Source: Dastarcus helophoroides (lineage: Eukaryota; Arthropoda; Insecta; Coleoptera; Bothrideridae). From it: a stretch of DNA of 64,000 nucleotides. Every line of letters starts with the position of its first letter. The stretch's first letter is position 1. Of this stretch, positions 23,045 through 33,860 are shown piece by piece. A program made the position numbers and the translations under genes. The notes under the pieces were generated by a model that was not told the DNA's origin, made no database searches, and saw only the letters and a list, made by a program, of their open reading frames with translations. The stretch covers positions 14,851,729 to 14,915,728 of the forward strand of contig CM053329.1 of NCBI GenBank assembly GCA_028583605.1, read 5' to 3'.

Positions 23045-23349
23045 TCAATACTAGGATTGGTAGAAAAGGACCTTTTGAATGACCATCCAGGGCTCCGGAC
23101 TTAACACCTATGGACTAGTTCTTATGGGGGTATTTGAAGAGCCAAGTTTTTAAGACCAAACCTGCAAATATTGAGGAGTTGAAAGGACGAATAAGACCGG
23201 AGTGTAGATTAATTTCCCCCAAAGTAATTAGAAATGTTCAAAACGAGTTTCAGTTCCGTTTAGGGTATTGTCAGGTAAATGGACAACATTTTGAACATTT
23301 ATTGAAGAAAGATTATCGAGTTGAATCAGATTCCGAAATTTCGAAGTAA
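23045..23349 (+). pseudogene. Tc1/mariner-type transposase, C-terminal fragment 3
   Basis: Nearly identical to fragment 2, 1562 bp downstream. The reading KPANIEELKGRIRPECRLIS then ISPKVIRNVQNEFQ shows scattered substitutions. It belongs to a second right-arm higher-order unit. Confidence 0.75.
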
Positions 23350-23823
23350 AAAAACCCAAATTTTGATTTAAAAAACTTGTGACGTCGTGTAAAAAATTAT
23401 TTTTACACAAAAGTCGAAATTTTGGGTAAGAACTTGAATGTTCTATAAATAAAGGTGTTTTAGAAAAAACCAACAAAAAACTGAAAAAATTTATAAAATA
23501 CGTTTTAATACAAAGAACGAAACTTAGAAAAATGAAAATTTCGACAAAAAAACCTAAAACAAAATGACCAATTTTTTTAGAGAAATTTCGAAGAAGAACA
23601 AAACATTTCTGTATTTTTTTATTTTAAAAAAATTCGAAATCTTGTAAAAAAAGTAGCAAGTTGATTACAAATAAGTCAATTTCTTAGAAAAGTGCCCAGA
23701 AAAAACTCAACATTTCTTTTACTGAAAAAACAAAACTGCACGAAAAAAAAGTCGACAATGAATTTTCTTCTTGAAATTCAGATTTTTTTTCACAATTTTG
23801 AATTTAAACCCAAAATTTCATAG

Positions 23824-23920
23824 ATTGAAATACAAATCTTGTTATGTTTTTTTAATCTTTCTTGGTTTCAGGAGACAAGATTTGTATTTCAATTTTTGAA
23901 GATAACCAAGTTCCACTAAA
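23824..23920 (+). mobile_element. Hammerhead-type retroposon, copy 11 (core deleted)
   Basis: Duplicate of copy 10 in the second 1562-bp unit. Confidence 0.6.
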
Positions 23921-24200
23921 GAAGAAGGTTCGATCATTGTATAGATGGTAAAATCGTAATGAATTGAAGCAAAAATTGGTGTTTAAAACTAAACAGATAA
24001 AAAACTGGATTAAGTACGAAGTATTGGATAAAATACGCGCGTCCGGCGCATCCACCAGATTTCGATTTTTGTCGTTTTGAAAGTAATACGTTTTTTTGTT
24101 AAGCAAGAAGTACATTTCTAGTTATTGAGGCACATATGTACTAACAAATGTTCTCCATTTATCATAGTTAATACCTAAATAATACCAAAACCAAAGTTTC
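23921..24200 (-). repeat. 405-bp satellite unit, right arm copy 3
   Basis: Duplicate of the unit at 22358 with GC-rich box near 24040. Same reverse orientation. Confidence 0.75.
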
Positions 24201-24985
24201 TTGAAAAAAAGGCAAAAATTTCGACCATTTTTCTTGACATTTCAACTTTCTTCTTGAAAGTTTGGATTTAGTTTTAAAAAATCCTTTATTTGGCAACAAA
24301 TTTTAATTTTTATTAAACTCTTCCCGAAAGTTCCACTTTTCTCGAAATTATGATTTCTTTTCGTGAAATTTTGATTTTTCTTTAGGAAAATTTAATTACC
24401 GAAATTTCATATTTTTTCTCGAAATTTGGAGGCATCTTTAAGAATAAATTGTCAACCATTTTCTCGACATTTCAGATTTTGTTTAAAAACAAATTGGACA
24501 AAAATTGGAAATTTTTGGAAAACTTGGAACATCGCAGAAAATTATTTTTAGGAAAAAAAAACGTCGAGCTCTTTGAGAAAGAACTCGAAATTTCTTAACG
24601 TTGTTTTGGAAAAAGGCCAAAGTGTCTGCACAAAATTGAAAATTCCAAATATTTCTTTATATAAAAGTCGAAATTTCGCGAAGGAAAACGTAATTTCGAC
24701 AAATAACCCCAACGTTGTACGACCATTTTTTAAAAGAAAACTTGAAATTTTGTAAAATAACAAGGTTATTGTGAAAAAACTTGTTAGAAAACTCTAAATT
24801 TCGATGAGAAACACGATTTTTCACAAATTTTTTATAAAAGGCGAAATCTAGAGAAAAAACAGAAATTTTATCAATTTAAAAAAAATACAGAAAAATGCCG
24901 AAGAAAAACTGGACGTGTCTTAATGAAAATCAAAATTTTACTAAAAATCGAAATCGAAGTTTCTGTTTTTCTTGAAATTTCGAAA

Positions 24986-25093
24986 ACTGAAATACAAATC
25001 TTGTTCCTGAAACCAAGAAAGATTAAAAAATACAACAAAGGTTGCTTAACGCGTTTCGACAGCCAAGCTGTCATCTTCAGAGGGATAATTGAG
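24986..25093 (-). mobile_element. Hammerhead-type retroposon, copy 12 (within right arm)
   Basis: Mirror partner of copy 5. Minus strand runs from CCCTCTGAAGATGACAG to ATTTGTATTTCAG. It lacks the 3' tail, as does copy 5. Confidence 0.6.
25045..25084 (-). ncRNA. Hammerhead-ribozyme-like core, copy 12
   Basis: Minus strand: CTGAAGA, T, GACAGC-TTG-GCTGTC, GAAA, ACGCGT. Compared with copy 5 both sides of stem II changed together (GATAGC/GCTATC to GACAGC/GCTGTC), preserving the helix. Stem I is shortened by one base. Confidence 0.55.
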
Positions 25094-25239
25094 TGTTATC
25101 TTAAGAATATCGACTTTTATTTTAAGAATGTCGAGTTTTTTTGAAACTTTGGGTTTAAAAATTGTAAAAACTGTTGAAATTTGACCCCAAATTAAATTTT
25201 ATTCTAAAAATGTTCGCGGTTTGCTAGAAATTTGATTAT

Positions 25240-26790
25240 CTTTTTAATTCTTTACAGAAAAAAGCCGAGAAAAAACTAGAGATGTTTTTTAGTGAAGATG
25301 AAACTTTAATTAAAAGAAAAGATCAGAGTTTTTGCTTGAAATTTCGAGTTTTACCTTGCAGTTTCGACTCTCAAATTAAATTCTCTTCTAAAAATGTTCT
25401 TTTTGCCAAAAATTTGATAATTTCTTTTAAGTTTTATACAGAAAAGTGTCGAAAAAAAAACTGGAGATTTCTCTTAGTGAAAATGAAGATTTGATTAAAA
25501 GAAAAAATCAAAGTTCGAGTACTCGCTTGAAATTTCGAGTGTTAACTTGCAATTTTGACTCCCAAATTAAATGCTCTTCTGAAAATGTGCTTTTTGCCAA
25601 AAATTTAATAATTACCTTTAAATTTTTTACAGAAAAATGTCGAGAAAAAGCTGGAGATGTCTTTTAGTAAAGATGAAAATTTGATTAAAAGAAAAATTCA
25701 AAGTTCGAGTTTTCGCTTGAAATTTCGAGTTTTACCTTGCAATTTCGACTCCCAAATTAAATGCTCCTTTAAAAATGTTCTTTTTGCCAAAAATTTGATA
25801 ATTTCTTTTAAATTTTATACAGAAAAGTGTCGAGGAAAAACTGGAAATGTCTTTTAGTGAAGATGAAGATTTGATTAAAAGAAAAAATGAAAGTTCGAGT
25901 TTTCGTTTGAAATTTCGACTTTTACCTTGCAATTTCGACTCCCAAATTAAATTCTCTTCTAAAAATGTGCTTTGTGCCAAAAATTTGATCATTTTTATTA
26001 AATTTTATACAGAAAAGTGTCGAGAAAAAACTGGAGATGTCTTTTAGTGAAGATAAAGATTTGATTAAAAGAAAAAATCAAAATTTGAGTTCTCGCTTAA
26101 AATTTCGACTCCAAATTAAATTCTCTTCTAAAAATGTGCTTTTTGCCAAAAATTTGATAATTTCTTTTAAATTTTATACAGAAAAGTGTCGAGAAAAAAC
26201 TGAAGATGTCTTTTAGTGAAGATGAAAATTTCATTAAAAGAAAAAATCAAAGATTGAATTTTACCTTGCAATTTCGACTCACAAATTAAATGGTCTTTTA
26301 AAAATCTGCTTTTTCCCAAAAACTTGATTATTTCTTTTAAATGTTATACAGAAAAGTGTCGAGAAAAAACTGGAGATGTCTCTTAGTAAAGATGAAAGTT
26401 TGATTAAAAGAAAAAAATCAAAGTTCGAGTTTTCACTTTAAATTTCGAGTTTTACCCTTGCATTTTCAACTCTCAAATTAAATTCTCTTCTAAAAATGTG
26501 CTTTTTGCTGGAAAATTGCTTATTTCTTTTAAATTTTATACAGAAAAGTGTGGAGAAAAAACTGGATGTATTTTAGTGAAGAAGAAAATTTGATTAAAAG
26601 AAAAAATCAAAGTTCGAGTTTTGCTTGAAATTTCGAGTTTAACTTTACAATTTCGACTCCAAATTAAATTTTCTTCCAAAAATATACTTTTTGCCAGAAA
26701 ATTGTATAAATTTTATGCAGAAAAATGTCGAGAAAAAACTAGAGAAACTAGAGTAAAATCAAAATTTGGTTGAAAAAGATCGAATTTCCA
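25240..26790 (-). repeat. ~190-bp satellite array, right arm (about 8 copies)
   Basis: GTCGAGAAAAAACTGGAGATG and AGTGAAGATGAAAATTTGAT recur about every 190 bp from 25265 to 26750. The serial 60-70-codon open frames on the plus strand repeat with the unit, are antisense to the left-arm register, and are not genes. Confidence 0.85.
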
Positions 26791-26960
26791 GTTTTTACTT
26801 GAAGCTTCGAGTTTTGCCTTGAAATTTAGAGTTTTATCTTGAAATTGGGAGTTTTGTCTTGAAATTGAGAGTTTTTTCTTGAAATTTAGAGTTCTGTCTT
26901 GAAATGTAGAGTCTTGTGTTAAAATTTTGAGTTTTATCTTGAAATTTTGGGTTTCAAAAT
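26790..26960 (-). repeat. 20-21-bp tandem repeat, right arm
   Basis: Units such as GAGTTTTGTCTTGAAATT repeated about eight times, mirror of 12281-12420. A shorter run recurs at 27295-27400. Confidence 0.75.
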
Positions 26961-27690
26961 TGTGAAAAACGTTGAAGTTTCGATTCCGAATTAAATTCTC
27001 TTCTAAAACTGTGCGCCCTTTGCCAGAGTTCGGTTTTTACGAAATTACGACTTGTTTATGAAACGATTTTTGAAGTTGTAACTTCTTTTGCGCGTTGAGC
27101 GATTTTGATAGACGAAAACTTACGGTTTGGGTCGCTTTCGCAGTAATTTGCGTTACCACTGTCGACAGTATTATGTGCCACGTAATAGAATTAAAAAATG
27201 CGTGATCGAGACTGGGGTTTGAACACGCGACCTACCAGGTGAGATCGCGAAGACGTAGCCGTCTTACGCTATAATGTTATCACTATTATTTAGCGAGTTT
27301 TGCCTTGAAATTTAGAGTTTTGTCTTCAAATTTAGAGTTTTGTCTTGATATTTAGAGTTTTTTGTTAAAATTTAGAGTTTTATCTTGAAATTTTGGGTTT
27401 AAAAATTGTGAAAAACGTTGAAGTTTCGATTTCGAATTAAATTCTCTTCTAAAACTGTGCGTCCTTTTCCAGAGTTCAGTTTTTATGAAATTACGACTTG
27501 TTTATGAAACGATTTTTGAAGTGGTAACTTCTTTAGCGCGTTGAGCGATTTTGACAGAAGAAAACTTACGGTTTTGCGTCACCTTCGCGCTAATTTGCCA
27601 ATTACCAATGTAGATAGTATTATATGCCACGTAATAGAATTAAAAAATGCGTGATCGACACTGGGGTTTGAACACGCTGGTTTTTGCAAT
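26960..27690 (-). repeat. tRNA-like repeat units, right arm (2 copies)
   Basis: Two units about 443 bp apart, each starting AAATTCTCTTCTAAAACTGTG. Each carries the antisense B-box-like word (GGGGTTTGAACACGC near 27224 and 27663). The first retains the full tRNA-like stretch with CCTACCAGGTGAGATCGC. The second is truncated just after the B-box-like word and joins the ~700-bp unit. Confidence 0.5.
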
Positions 27691-28935
27691 TTCTATAATA
27701 ATTATAGAAATCAGACACTTTTTTGTTTGAAATTCCGGCCATTTTTCAGAATGTTTCAACTAGAATGTTTTTCTTGAGGATTAACGTGTTGCTCAAAATT
27801 AAAATTTCTGAAAAAAATGTAAGGTCTTCATCAAAATTTCGAACATTTTCCGAAAACCCCGACTTGCATGGGAAAATTTCGAGTTTTTCACAAAATTTTC
27901 AATAATTTGTTAGAAATTCCTTTTACAGACTTTTTTTTTCGACATTTCGAGTTTTCTTTGGATATTTCATTTATTTCGAAATTTTACTCGAAATTCTCAC
28001 ATTTTCTTTAAAAAAATGTTTATAATAGAAATTGCGACATTTTCCCGAAATTTTTATTAATCTTTACAATTCATTTAGCTGCCATTAGCCATTAGCTACA
28101 AACGAACTGTGTCGACAAATTTCGACTTTTCTTTATATGATTTTCTATAGAAGTTTGTTCTCAAAATTTGAAAAATTTTCTAAAAATTTGTTGACGACTT
28201 TTCTTAGTTTTACGTAAATTTCAGGTTTTTCTTCGTCCTATTTCCTGCAATGTTACATATCTTCATAATGTTTTTCATGAACATTTCGCGTTCTTTAATA
28301 ATAAATAATAATAATTTTGACTTTTTTTAAAATATTTTTTTGAATTTTACTGTTTTTTCGTAATTTCTATAATAATTATGGAAATTAGACACTTTTTTGT
28401 TCGAAATTCTGCTCGTTTTTTTCAGAATCTTTCGACTACTTTTTTCAGAATGTTTCGACTAGAATGTTCTTCTAGAAGATTTGAGTGTTCCTCAAAATTA
28501 GAATTTCTGAAAAAAAATCAAGTTTTCATCAAAATTTTAAACATTTTCCCAAAACCTCGGTATGGGAAAATATTGAGTTTTTCACAAAATTTCTAATAAT
28601 TTGTTAAAAATTTATTTTACAGATTTTCTTTCAATATTTCGAAATTTCTTTGGATATTTCATTTATTTCGAAATTTTACTCGAAATTCTCACATTTCTTT
28701 AAAAAAATGTGTGAAATTGCGAGGTTGTCGCAAAATTTCGACTAATCTTTACAATTCATTTAGCTACAAACGAACTGTGTCTAGAGATTTCGACTTTTCT
28801 TTGTATGATTTTCTATAGAAATTTTTCTCAAAATTTGGACAATTTTTTAAAAATTTGTGACGACTTTTCTTAGTTTTACTTAAATTTCAGGGTTTTTCTC
28901 GTTCTATTTCTTAAAATTTCAACATATCTCCACAA
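27690..28935 (-). repeat. ~700-bp satellite units, right arm (about 2 copies)
   Basis: CTTTGGATATTTCA occurs near 27955 and 28651 (696 bp apart). GCATGGGAAAATTTCGAG and the AATTCATTTAGCT region mirror the left arm. Confidence 0.75.
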
Positions 28936-29089
28936 TGAGTCTACAAAAAATGACTCAAAACATCTTTTTGAGTCATTGTCTGAAGAATCGCATTGTCTGA
29001 GAGCCCTCAACCCAAAAGATGTGACATTCGACTTTATAGAACCCAAAGATAATGACTTATTCATAGACGAGACTGATTTTGTCATTTAG
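28874..29089 (+). CDS. Possible short coding relic or last exon
   Basis: After TTTCAGG at 28886-28891, which resembles a splice acceptor, one frame stays open to TAG at 29087. It reads, in part, KHLFESLSEESHCLRALNPK then DVTFDFIEPKDNDLFIDETD. The acidic composition differs from the repeat shadows nearby. It lies exactly where the right arm ends and low-copy DNA begins. I do not recognise the family; it could be a transposon fragment or chance. Confidence 0.25.
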   Translation, partial: FYLNFRVFLVLFLKISTYLHNESTKNDSKHLFESLSEESHCLRALNPKDVTFDFIEPKDNDLFIDETDFVI

Positions 29090-29704
29090 AAAATAGTAAG
29101 TGCACTAAAGAAGTAAAATCTAGTTTTGGGGTTGACTAAAAAGCTGCAATATTCTCTCGAAGCTTTGGGGTCGCTTTAGTTATCATTGCTTTCCCATCGT
29201 CACAATAAAACTTGATTAATTCTCCGTCAGATGTGTATTAAATCGAATCGAGCTTTGTCGGTACCTCTATCGCAATATATGTATGTTGTATGTATGTATA
29301 TTGTATAAGCTTGCGAGAAACGATAAGTGAAGTTTGACGGGAAAATCGTATTATCCTCGTTGAACTTATGCAAATACATATTTACGTAATCCCAACTGGA
29401 TCCGTAATTAATATTCAAATATTTGCATCCTCCTATGGATTTCGTCTATTATGAATTTTGGGAAACTTCAGCGCCATATCTCACTTTCTTTTACGAATAA
29501 AATTTATAATTTCGTAAATAAAAAGAGATCTTAGCCTGGTTCGTTTTTTAATTTATTCGCAAGAAAGAGTGATAGAATCAATTCCATATTCAACTATTTC
29601 TATGTTCTACAGAAATTTTGGATTGCTCTCCGCGTTAAGTGAATAAGAAAATTAAAAAGGCGTTTTATGAAACGCTATTTTAATTTAAAGATTATAATCT
29701 AAAA
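29090..29704. other. Low-copy island, no gene supported
   Basis: Balanced sequence with a short TATGTATGTTGTATGTATG run near 29277. No supported gene. Confidence 0.35.
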
Positions 29705-32230
29705 TTCTATACCAGGGATGAGCAAGACGTGGCCCGGCCACATGCGGCCCACCTGACCTTTTTCTGCGGCCCGCCTTAGCTCTACTGTTTTACGTAAATA
29801 TTTTGAGAAAAAAATAGTCAAACAATTTGATGAAAAAAAAAACATAAAGAGCATAAGAACATAAATTTCCACGATTCGTGAAATATCTTGGACATGATGA
29901 GCGTAGCCAAGATTTTCTTGAAATGGGGGGGGGGGGCAACAACAATCATTCTAAAAAATTCATGGGTAAAAAAGAAAACCTGGCTTAGTAATGTGTATTT
30001 TTACTTAAAAACTACAGAATTGGGGACATCGCATTTTCAAATTAAAGTCAAAATTTAAATAAAAGTCCAATCTTAAAAAAAACCTTTTGGAGAACTTTAA
30101 GAAATGTCGAAATTTCGAAAAAGTGGAAATGTAAGAGACGAAATTTCCAAAAAGAAATTTTTGTAAAAAGAGTTGTAATTTCCAGAACAAGTCAAATTCA
30201 GGTAAAAAATGCAACTTTTAAAAATAATGATTTCGGAATTTTTATTTTATTTCAGTTTTGTCACATTTTTGAAATTTTTCAAGATATCTTTTTTTCAAGA
30301 TTTTCTAAAATTATGCTTCTCATATTGTTTAGATTTCTATTAAAATTTCGATCCAATTTAAAAAAATAAACGAATTTTGTGAAAAAGTTTAAATCTTTGG
30401 AAAAAATTCCATTTTAAATGGAAATGTCCAGAAACAGATGAAATTGAATTTTGACTTAAAAATCAAAATTTGGAGAATAACATGAATTTTGGACAAGTTG
30501 AAATTATCGGGAATAAGATTTTTTTTAAATCAGAAAAAACATTTCGAAAAAATTCAGAATTTTTGAAAATTACGTTACAAATTACAAAAAAATATTGAAC
30601 TTTCTAGGAAACATTCCAAATTTCCAAAAGAAGGTCCAATTTTAAAAGGAAAATTTAAAAAGTTGAAATTTTCCATAAATCATATTGAAAATAAAAACCT
30701 AACCTTTCTCAAAAACTCGAAAAATGTGCGAAATTTTAAAAATAAATCAATATTTTCAAAGATCTAATTTTGTAAAAAGACGCAATTTTCAAAAATAAAT
30801 CTAACCCTGAGAAAGAAAAATCGCAAGATTCAAAAACCTTGTTCTCAAAATTTAGAATTCAGTAAAAAAGTTGAATTTACAAGAAATCTTTTTCTCGAAA
30901 TACCCAAAAATATTTTTCGCAACAACAGAAAAGTGAACATTTTCAAAACCATAAAACCATTTGATCTAAAAGTCGTAGTTTATTGAAAAAGACAAATATT
31001 CAAGAAAATGACAAAATTTTGAAATAAGTAGACCATTTTTGAAAAAGTCCAAAAAGTAGGATTTTTTAAAACAAAATCCAAATTTCGAAAACGACAAATT
31101 GTGAGGAACAGGAGAATTTTAGGTAAAAGACTTTTTTAGTAAAATTCGAAATTTTGAAAAAAAAGACGAATTCACCAAAAAAAAAGACGAATTTACCAAA
31201 AAAAAGAAAAAATTTATTGAACTATTAAATATCGGATATTGAGATAAAAATTAGGATTTCCTGAAAAAGGCAAATTTTAGAAAACCTGTCAGAATTTCTA
31301 AAAAAAAAATTAGAATCTAAAAGATTGAAATTTTTAATAAATGTTCAGAAAAGTATTGGAATTTGAAAAAAAAATCAAGAAAACTTTGAAATGGACAAAA
31401 AATTGCCCAAAGAAAGTGAAATTTTAAAAAAAGTCAAAAAAATAGTCAAAACCCCGAGAAAAAGACGATATTGCAAGAGAAATTTTGCAAAAAAGATATA
31501 AATTTTGAGAAAAAGCGTTTAATCTTAGTGAAACTTCGAAATTCAGAAAAAGGGTAAATTTTAAGAGAAAACTCGAATATTTATTTTCTCTGAACTTTCT
31601 GGACGAGTCAGAACAAGACAGGCTCCCTACCTTGCCTCAAGAGGCGTTAGAAAATGTCAAATATTGTGATAACACATCGAAATTTTGACAAACAGAAACT
31701 ACCAGAAATTCGGATAAAAAAAGGGTTGAAATTTACAAAGAAATGTTTGTCCTTTCATAAAAATTTTAAATTTCTAAAAAATATACTTTTTTGTAAGACC
31801 GATCAGATTTCGAAAAAAAGCCAAATTTTAATAAACAAACTGAAATTTTCAGAACCAAAAGGAGGCGAATTTTTCAGGAAAAGTCGAATTTTGAGAAATG
31901 ACGAAATTTCAGAAAAAAACGAAGAACTTTTAAATTTAAAATATTGGCAGTCATGTTTGATAAAAGCAGGCAAATTTTATGAATAAATTCACAATTTTTA
32001 AAGAAAATGTCAAATTTTGTAAAAAAAATATACAAAATTTGAGAAAAAGGTAGAAATTTCGAAAACGTGTTTTAAGGAAAGAATGCATTCTGAAGAATTG
32101 GAAAGTCCTCCAATGAACCAGGTGGTGCAAGGCCCCCAGCATTTATATTTTTCTAAATGTGGCCCGCGCAAAATTTTTAGCCTTGTAATTGGCCCCCTGT
32201 AAAAAAAGGTTGTTCATTCCTGCTCTACAC
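29705..32230. mobile_element. Non-autonomous hAT-type element with satellite-like interior
   Basis: Ends are CAGGGATGAGCAA at 29713 and its near-inverse TTGTTCATTCCTG ending at 32222. Flanks TTCTATAC (29705-29712) and CTCTACAC (32223-32230) agree at 6 of 8 positions, fitting a decayed 8-bp hAT target duplication. Both termini are GC-rich with the GTGGCCCG or TGCGGCCC words common in this superfamily. The interior (about 30000-32050) is A-rich degenerate satellite without a transposase frame. A G-homopolymer follows GCGTAGCCAAGATTTTC near 29930. Confidence 0.75.
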
Positions 32231-32525
32231 AAACAATTAATGAAAGAATCGACTAAACATGGTCGATTTTAACATTCAGTCTCTAAAGGGGTGAAAAAGT
32301 CTATTCATTGAATATTGAAAAAATGCAAAATTTTCTTTTATAAGATTAATAATTGGCCAAAAATTTGAAACAGTAACGAAATTATCAAAAAAAAACAAAT
32401 CTTCAAAAAGGTCGATATTTTTTAAAAAGGCGCATTTAAAAAAATAACAATTTTGAAAATCTAAAAGGTTAAAAATTTTCAAAAAAAGACAATTTTCAAT
32501 AAATTCGAAATTTTCAATACGACAT

Positions 32526-32566
32526 TTCTCTGAAGTTGACAGCTTGGCTGTCGAAATGCGTTAGAG
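32526..32566 (+). ncRNA. Hammerhead-ribozyme-like core, copy 13
   Basis: Stem II is GACAGC-TTG-GCTGTC, the alternative compensated pairing. The catalytic box reads CTGAAGT, so a conserved A is lost, and stem III reads ATGCGT. Probably inactive. Confidence 0.4.
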
Positions 32567-32664
32567 CAAGCTTTCTGGTGTTTTTTAATCTTTCTTGGTT
32601 TCAGGCGACAAGTTCTGTATTTCAATTTTTGAATATAACCAAGAAACAGTCCGTTCCACCAAAC
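32526..32664 (+). mobile_element. Hammerhead-type retroposon, copy 13 (monomer)
   Basis: Starts TCTCTGAAGTTGACAG and ends CAGTCCGTTCCACCAAAC with an AAAAAG tail. Full-length monomer form. Confidence 0.7.
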
Positions 32665-33549
32665 AAAAAGTTTTCAAAAAATATCGAACCTAAAATGGTC
32701 AAAATTTCGAGTATAACTAAGTCCTGATATTTTGAAAAATTCGAAAATCCAGAAATTTTCAAAAATGGTAAACATTCTCAAAAACATTGAAATTTTTTGA
32801 AAAAAGTAGCATTTATATGTCACACAATTTTGACAAAAAAATTTATTGTTTTCAAATTATTGAAAAAAATTCACGTTTTCAAAGAATTCAAATTTTCAAA
32901 GAATTCAAATTTTAAAAAACTGAAATTTTCAAAAAAAAACACAATTTTCCAAAAACTTCCTAAGATGGTACAAGTTAAGTTAATTTTAAGTTAAAATTTT
33001 GAAAACTTGCACTTTTCTAAAATAAAATTTCGAAAAAAAGTTTAAAAAACTAGAAATCTTCAAAAAGTAGTTTCAAAAAGTGCAGAATTTTTTTAAATAA
33101 AGGTAACAGGCCAAATATTTAAAAGAGTAACGAAATTTTCAAAAAAAAAATGGCAAAATCTTCGAAAAGGTAGATATTTTCGAAAAAGACGGTTTTTTTT
33201 TTAATAAAAATTTTGAGAACCTCGGAACTTGGAAATTTTCAAATGAAGGCAAAATTTTCAATAAAATTGAAATTTTCAAGACAAAATTGAAAAAGTTAAC
33301 AAATATTCAATAAACATTGATTTTAAAATAGTTAAAATTTCGAGTAAAAGTTAGTCTCGATATTTTCAAAAATTCGAAAATTTTCAAGTAGAAATTTTCA
33401 AAATAAAAAAAAAAGTCGCATTTTTAAAAAAGCAAAACTTTGACAAAAAAATTGAGTATGTTCAAATTGAATATGTTCAATTTTTTTACATTAAAATTTT
33501 CTAAAAAATTGAAATTTTTAAAAAATCGGAATTTTCCAAAAATAATTCA
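32665..33549. repeat. A-rich degenerate satellite
   Basis: Same type as 700-5850 in reverse orientation (GAAATTTTCAAAAA, GTCAAAATTTCGAG). It ends at the assembly gap. Nothing else seen. Confidence 0.5.
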
Positions 33550-33559
33550 NNNNNNNNNN
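33550..33559. other. Assembly gap (10 N)
   Basis: Ten N bases separate A-rich satellite on the left from GA-rich satellite on the right. True gap length is unknown; 10 N may be a placeholder. Confidence 0.95.
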
Positions 33560-33860
33560 AAGAAAATTCTGAGGAAGTTCTGTTAAAGTCTCAGAAGAAA
33601 ATTCTGAGGAAGTTCTGTTAAAGTCTAAAAAGAAAATTCTGAGGAAGTTTTGTTAAAGTCTCAGAAGAAAATTCTGAGGAAGTTCTGTTAAAGTCTCAGA
33701 AGAAAATTCTGAGGAAGTTCTGTTAAAGTCTCAGAAGAAAATTCTGAGGAAGTTCTGTTAAAGTCTAGAAAATTGAGAAGTTCTGTTAAAGTCTAAAAAG
33801 AAAATTCTGAGGAAGTTTTGTTAAAGTCTCAGAAGAAAATTCTGAGGAAGTTTCACTCAT
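33560..33860 (+). repeat. 35-bp tandem array at the gap edge
   Basis: AGAAGAAAATTCTGAGG then AAGTTCTGTTAAAGTCTC repeats with an exact 35-bp spacing in most units (for example 33662 to 33697), about eight copies. Its position next to the N run suggests copies are missing from the assembly. Confidence 0.85.

Larger units (their letters stand above)
21362..24480. repeat. 1562-bp higher-order unit, right arm (2 copies)
   Basis: Transposase fragment (21564 and 23126), deleted hammerhead copy (22263 and 23824) and 405-bp unit (22290 and 23852) repeat at 1562 bp. The copies are very similar, so this duplication is younger than the inverted duplication. Confidence 0.8.
10490..28935. repeat. Giant imperfect inverted repeat
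   Basis: Left arm about 10490-18085, right arm about 20395-28935, spacer about 18086-20394. The left arm order is ~700-bp units, tRNA-like unit, 20-bp repeats, 187-bp satellite, hammerhead copy, 405-bp units with transposase fragments. The right arm carries the same list in reverse order and orientation. Examples: the hammerhead at 13407 mirrors 24986; the tRNA-like unit at 11930 mirrors 27200; AACATATCTCCA at 28921 mirrors its complement near 10500. Copy numbers of inner units differ between arms. Confidence 0.85.

Noticed and set aside
25282..26047. Serial 60-70-codon frames starting MSFSEDE
   Set aside because: Each is one monomer of the ~190-bp satellite; homologous left-arm monomers do not keep the frame.
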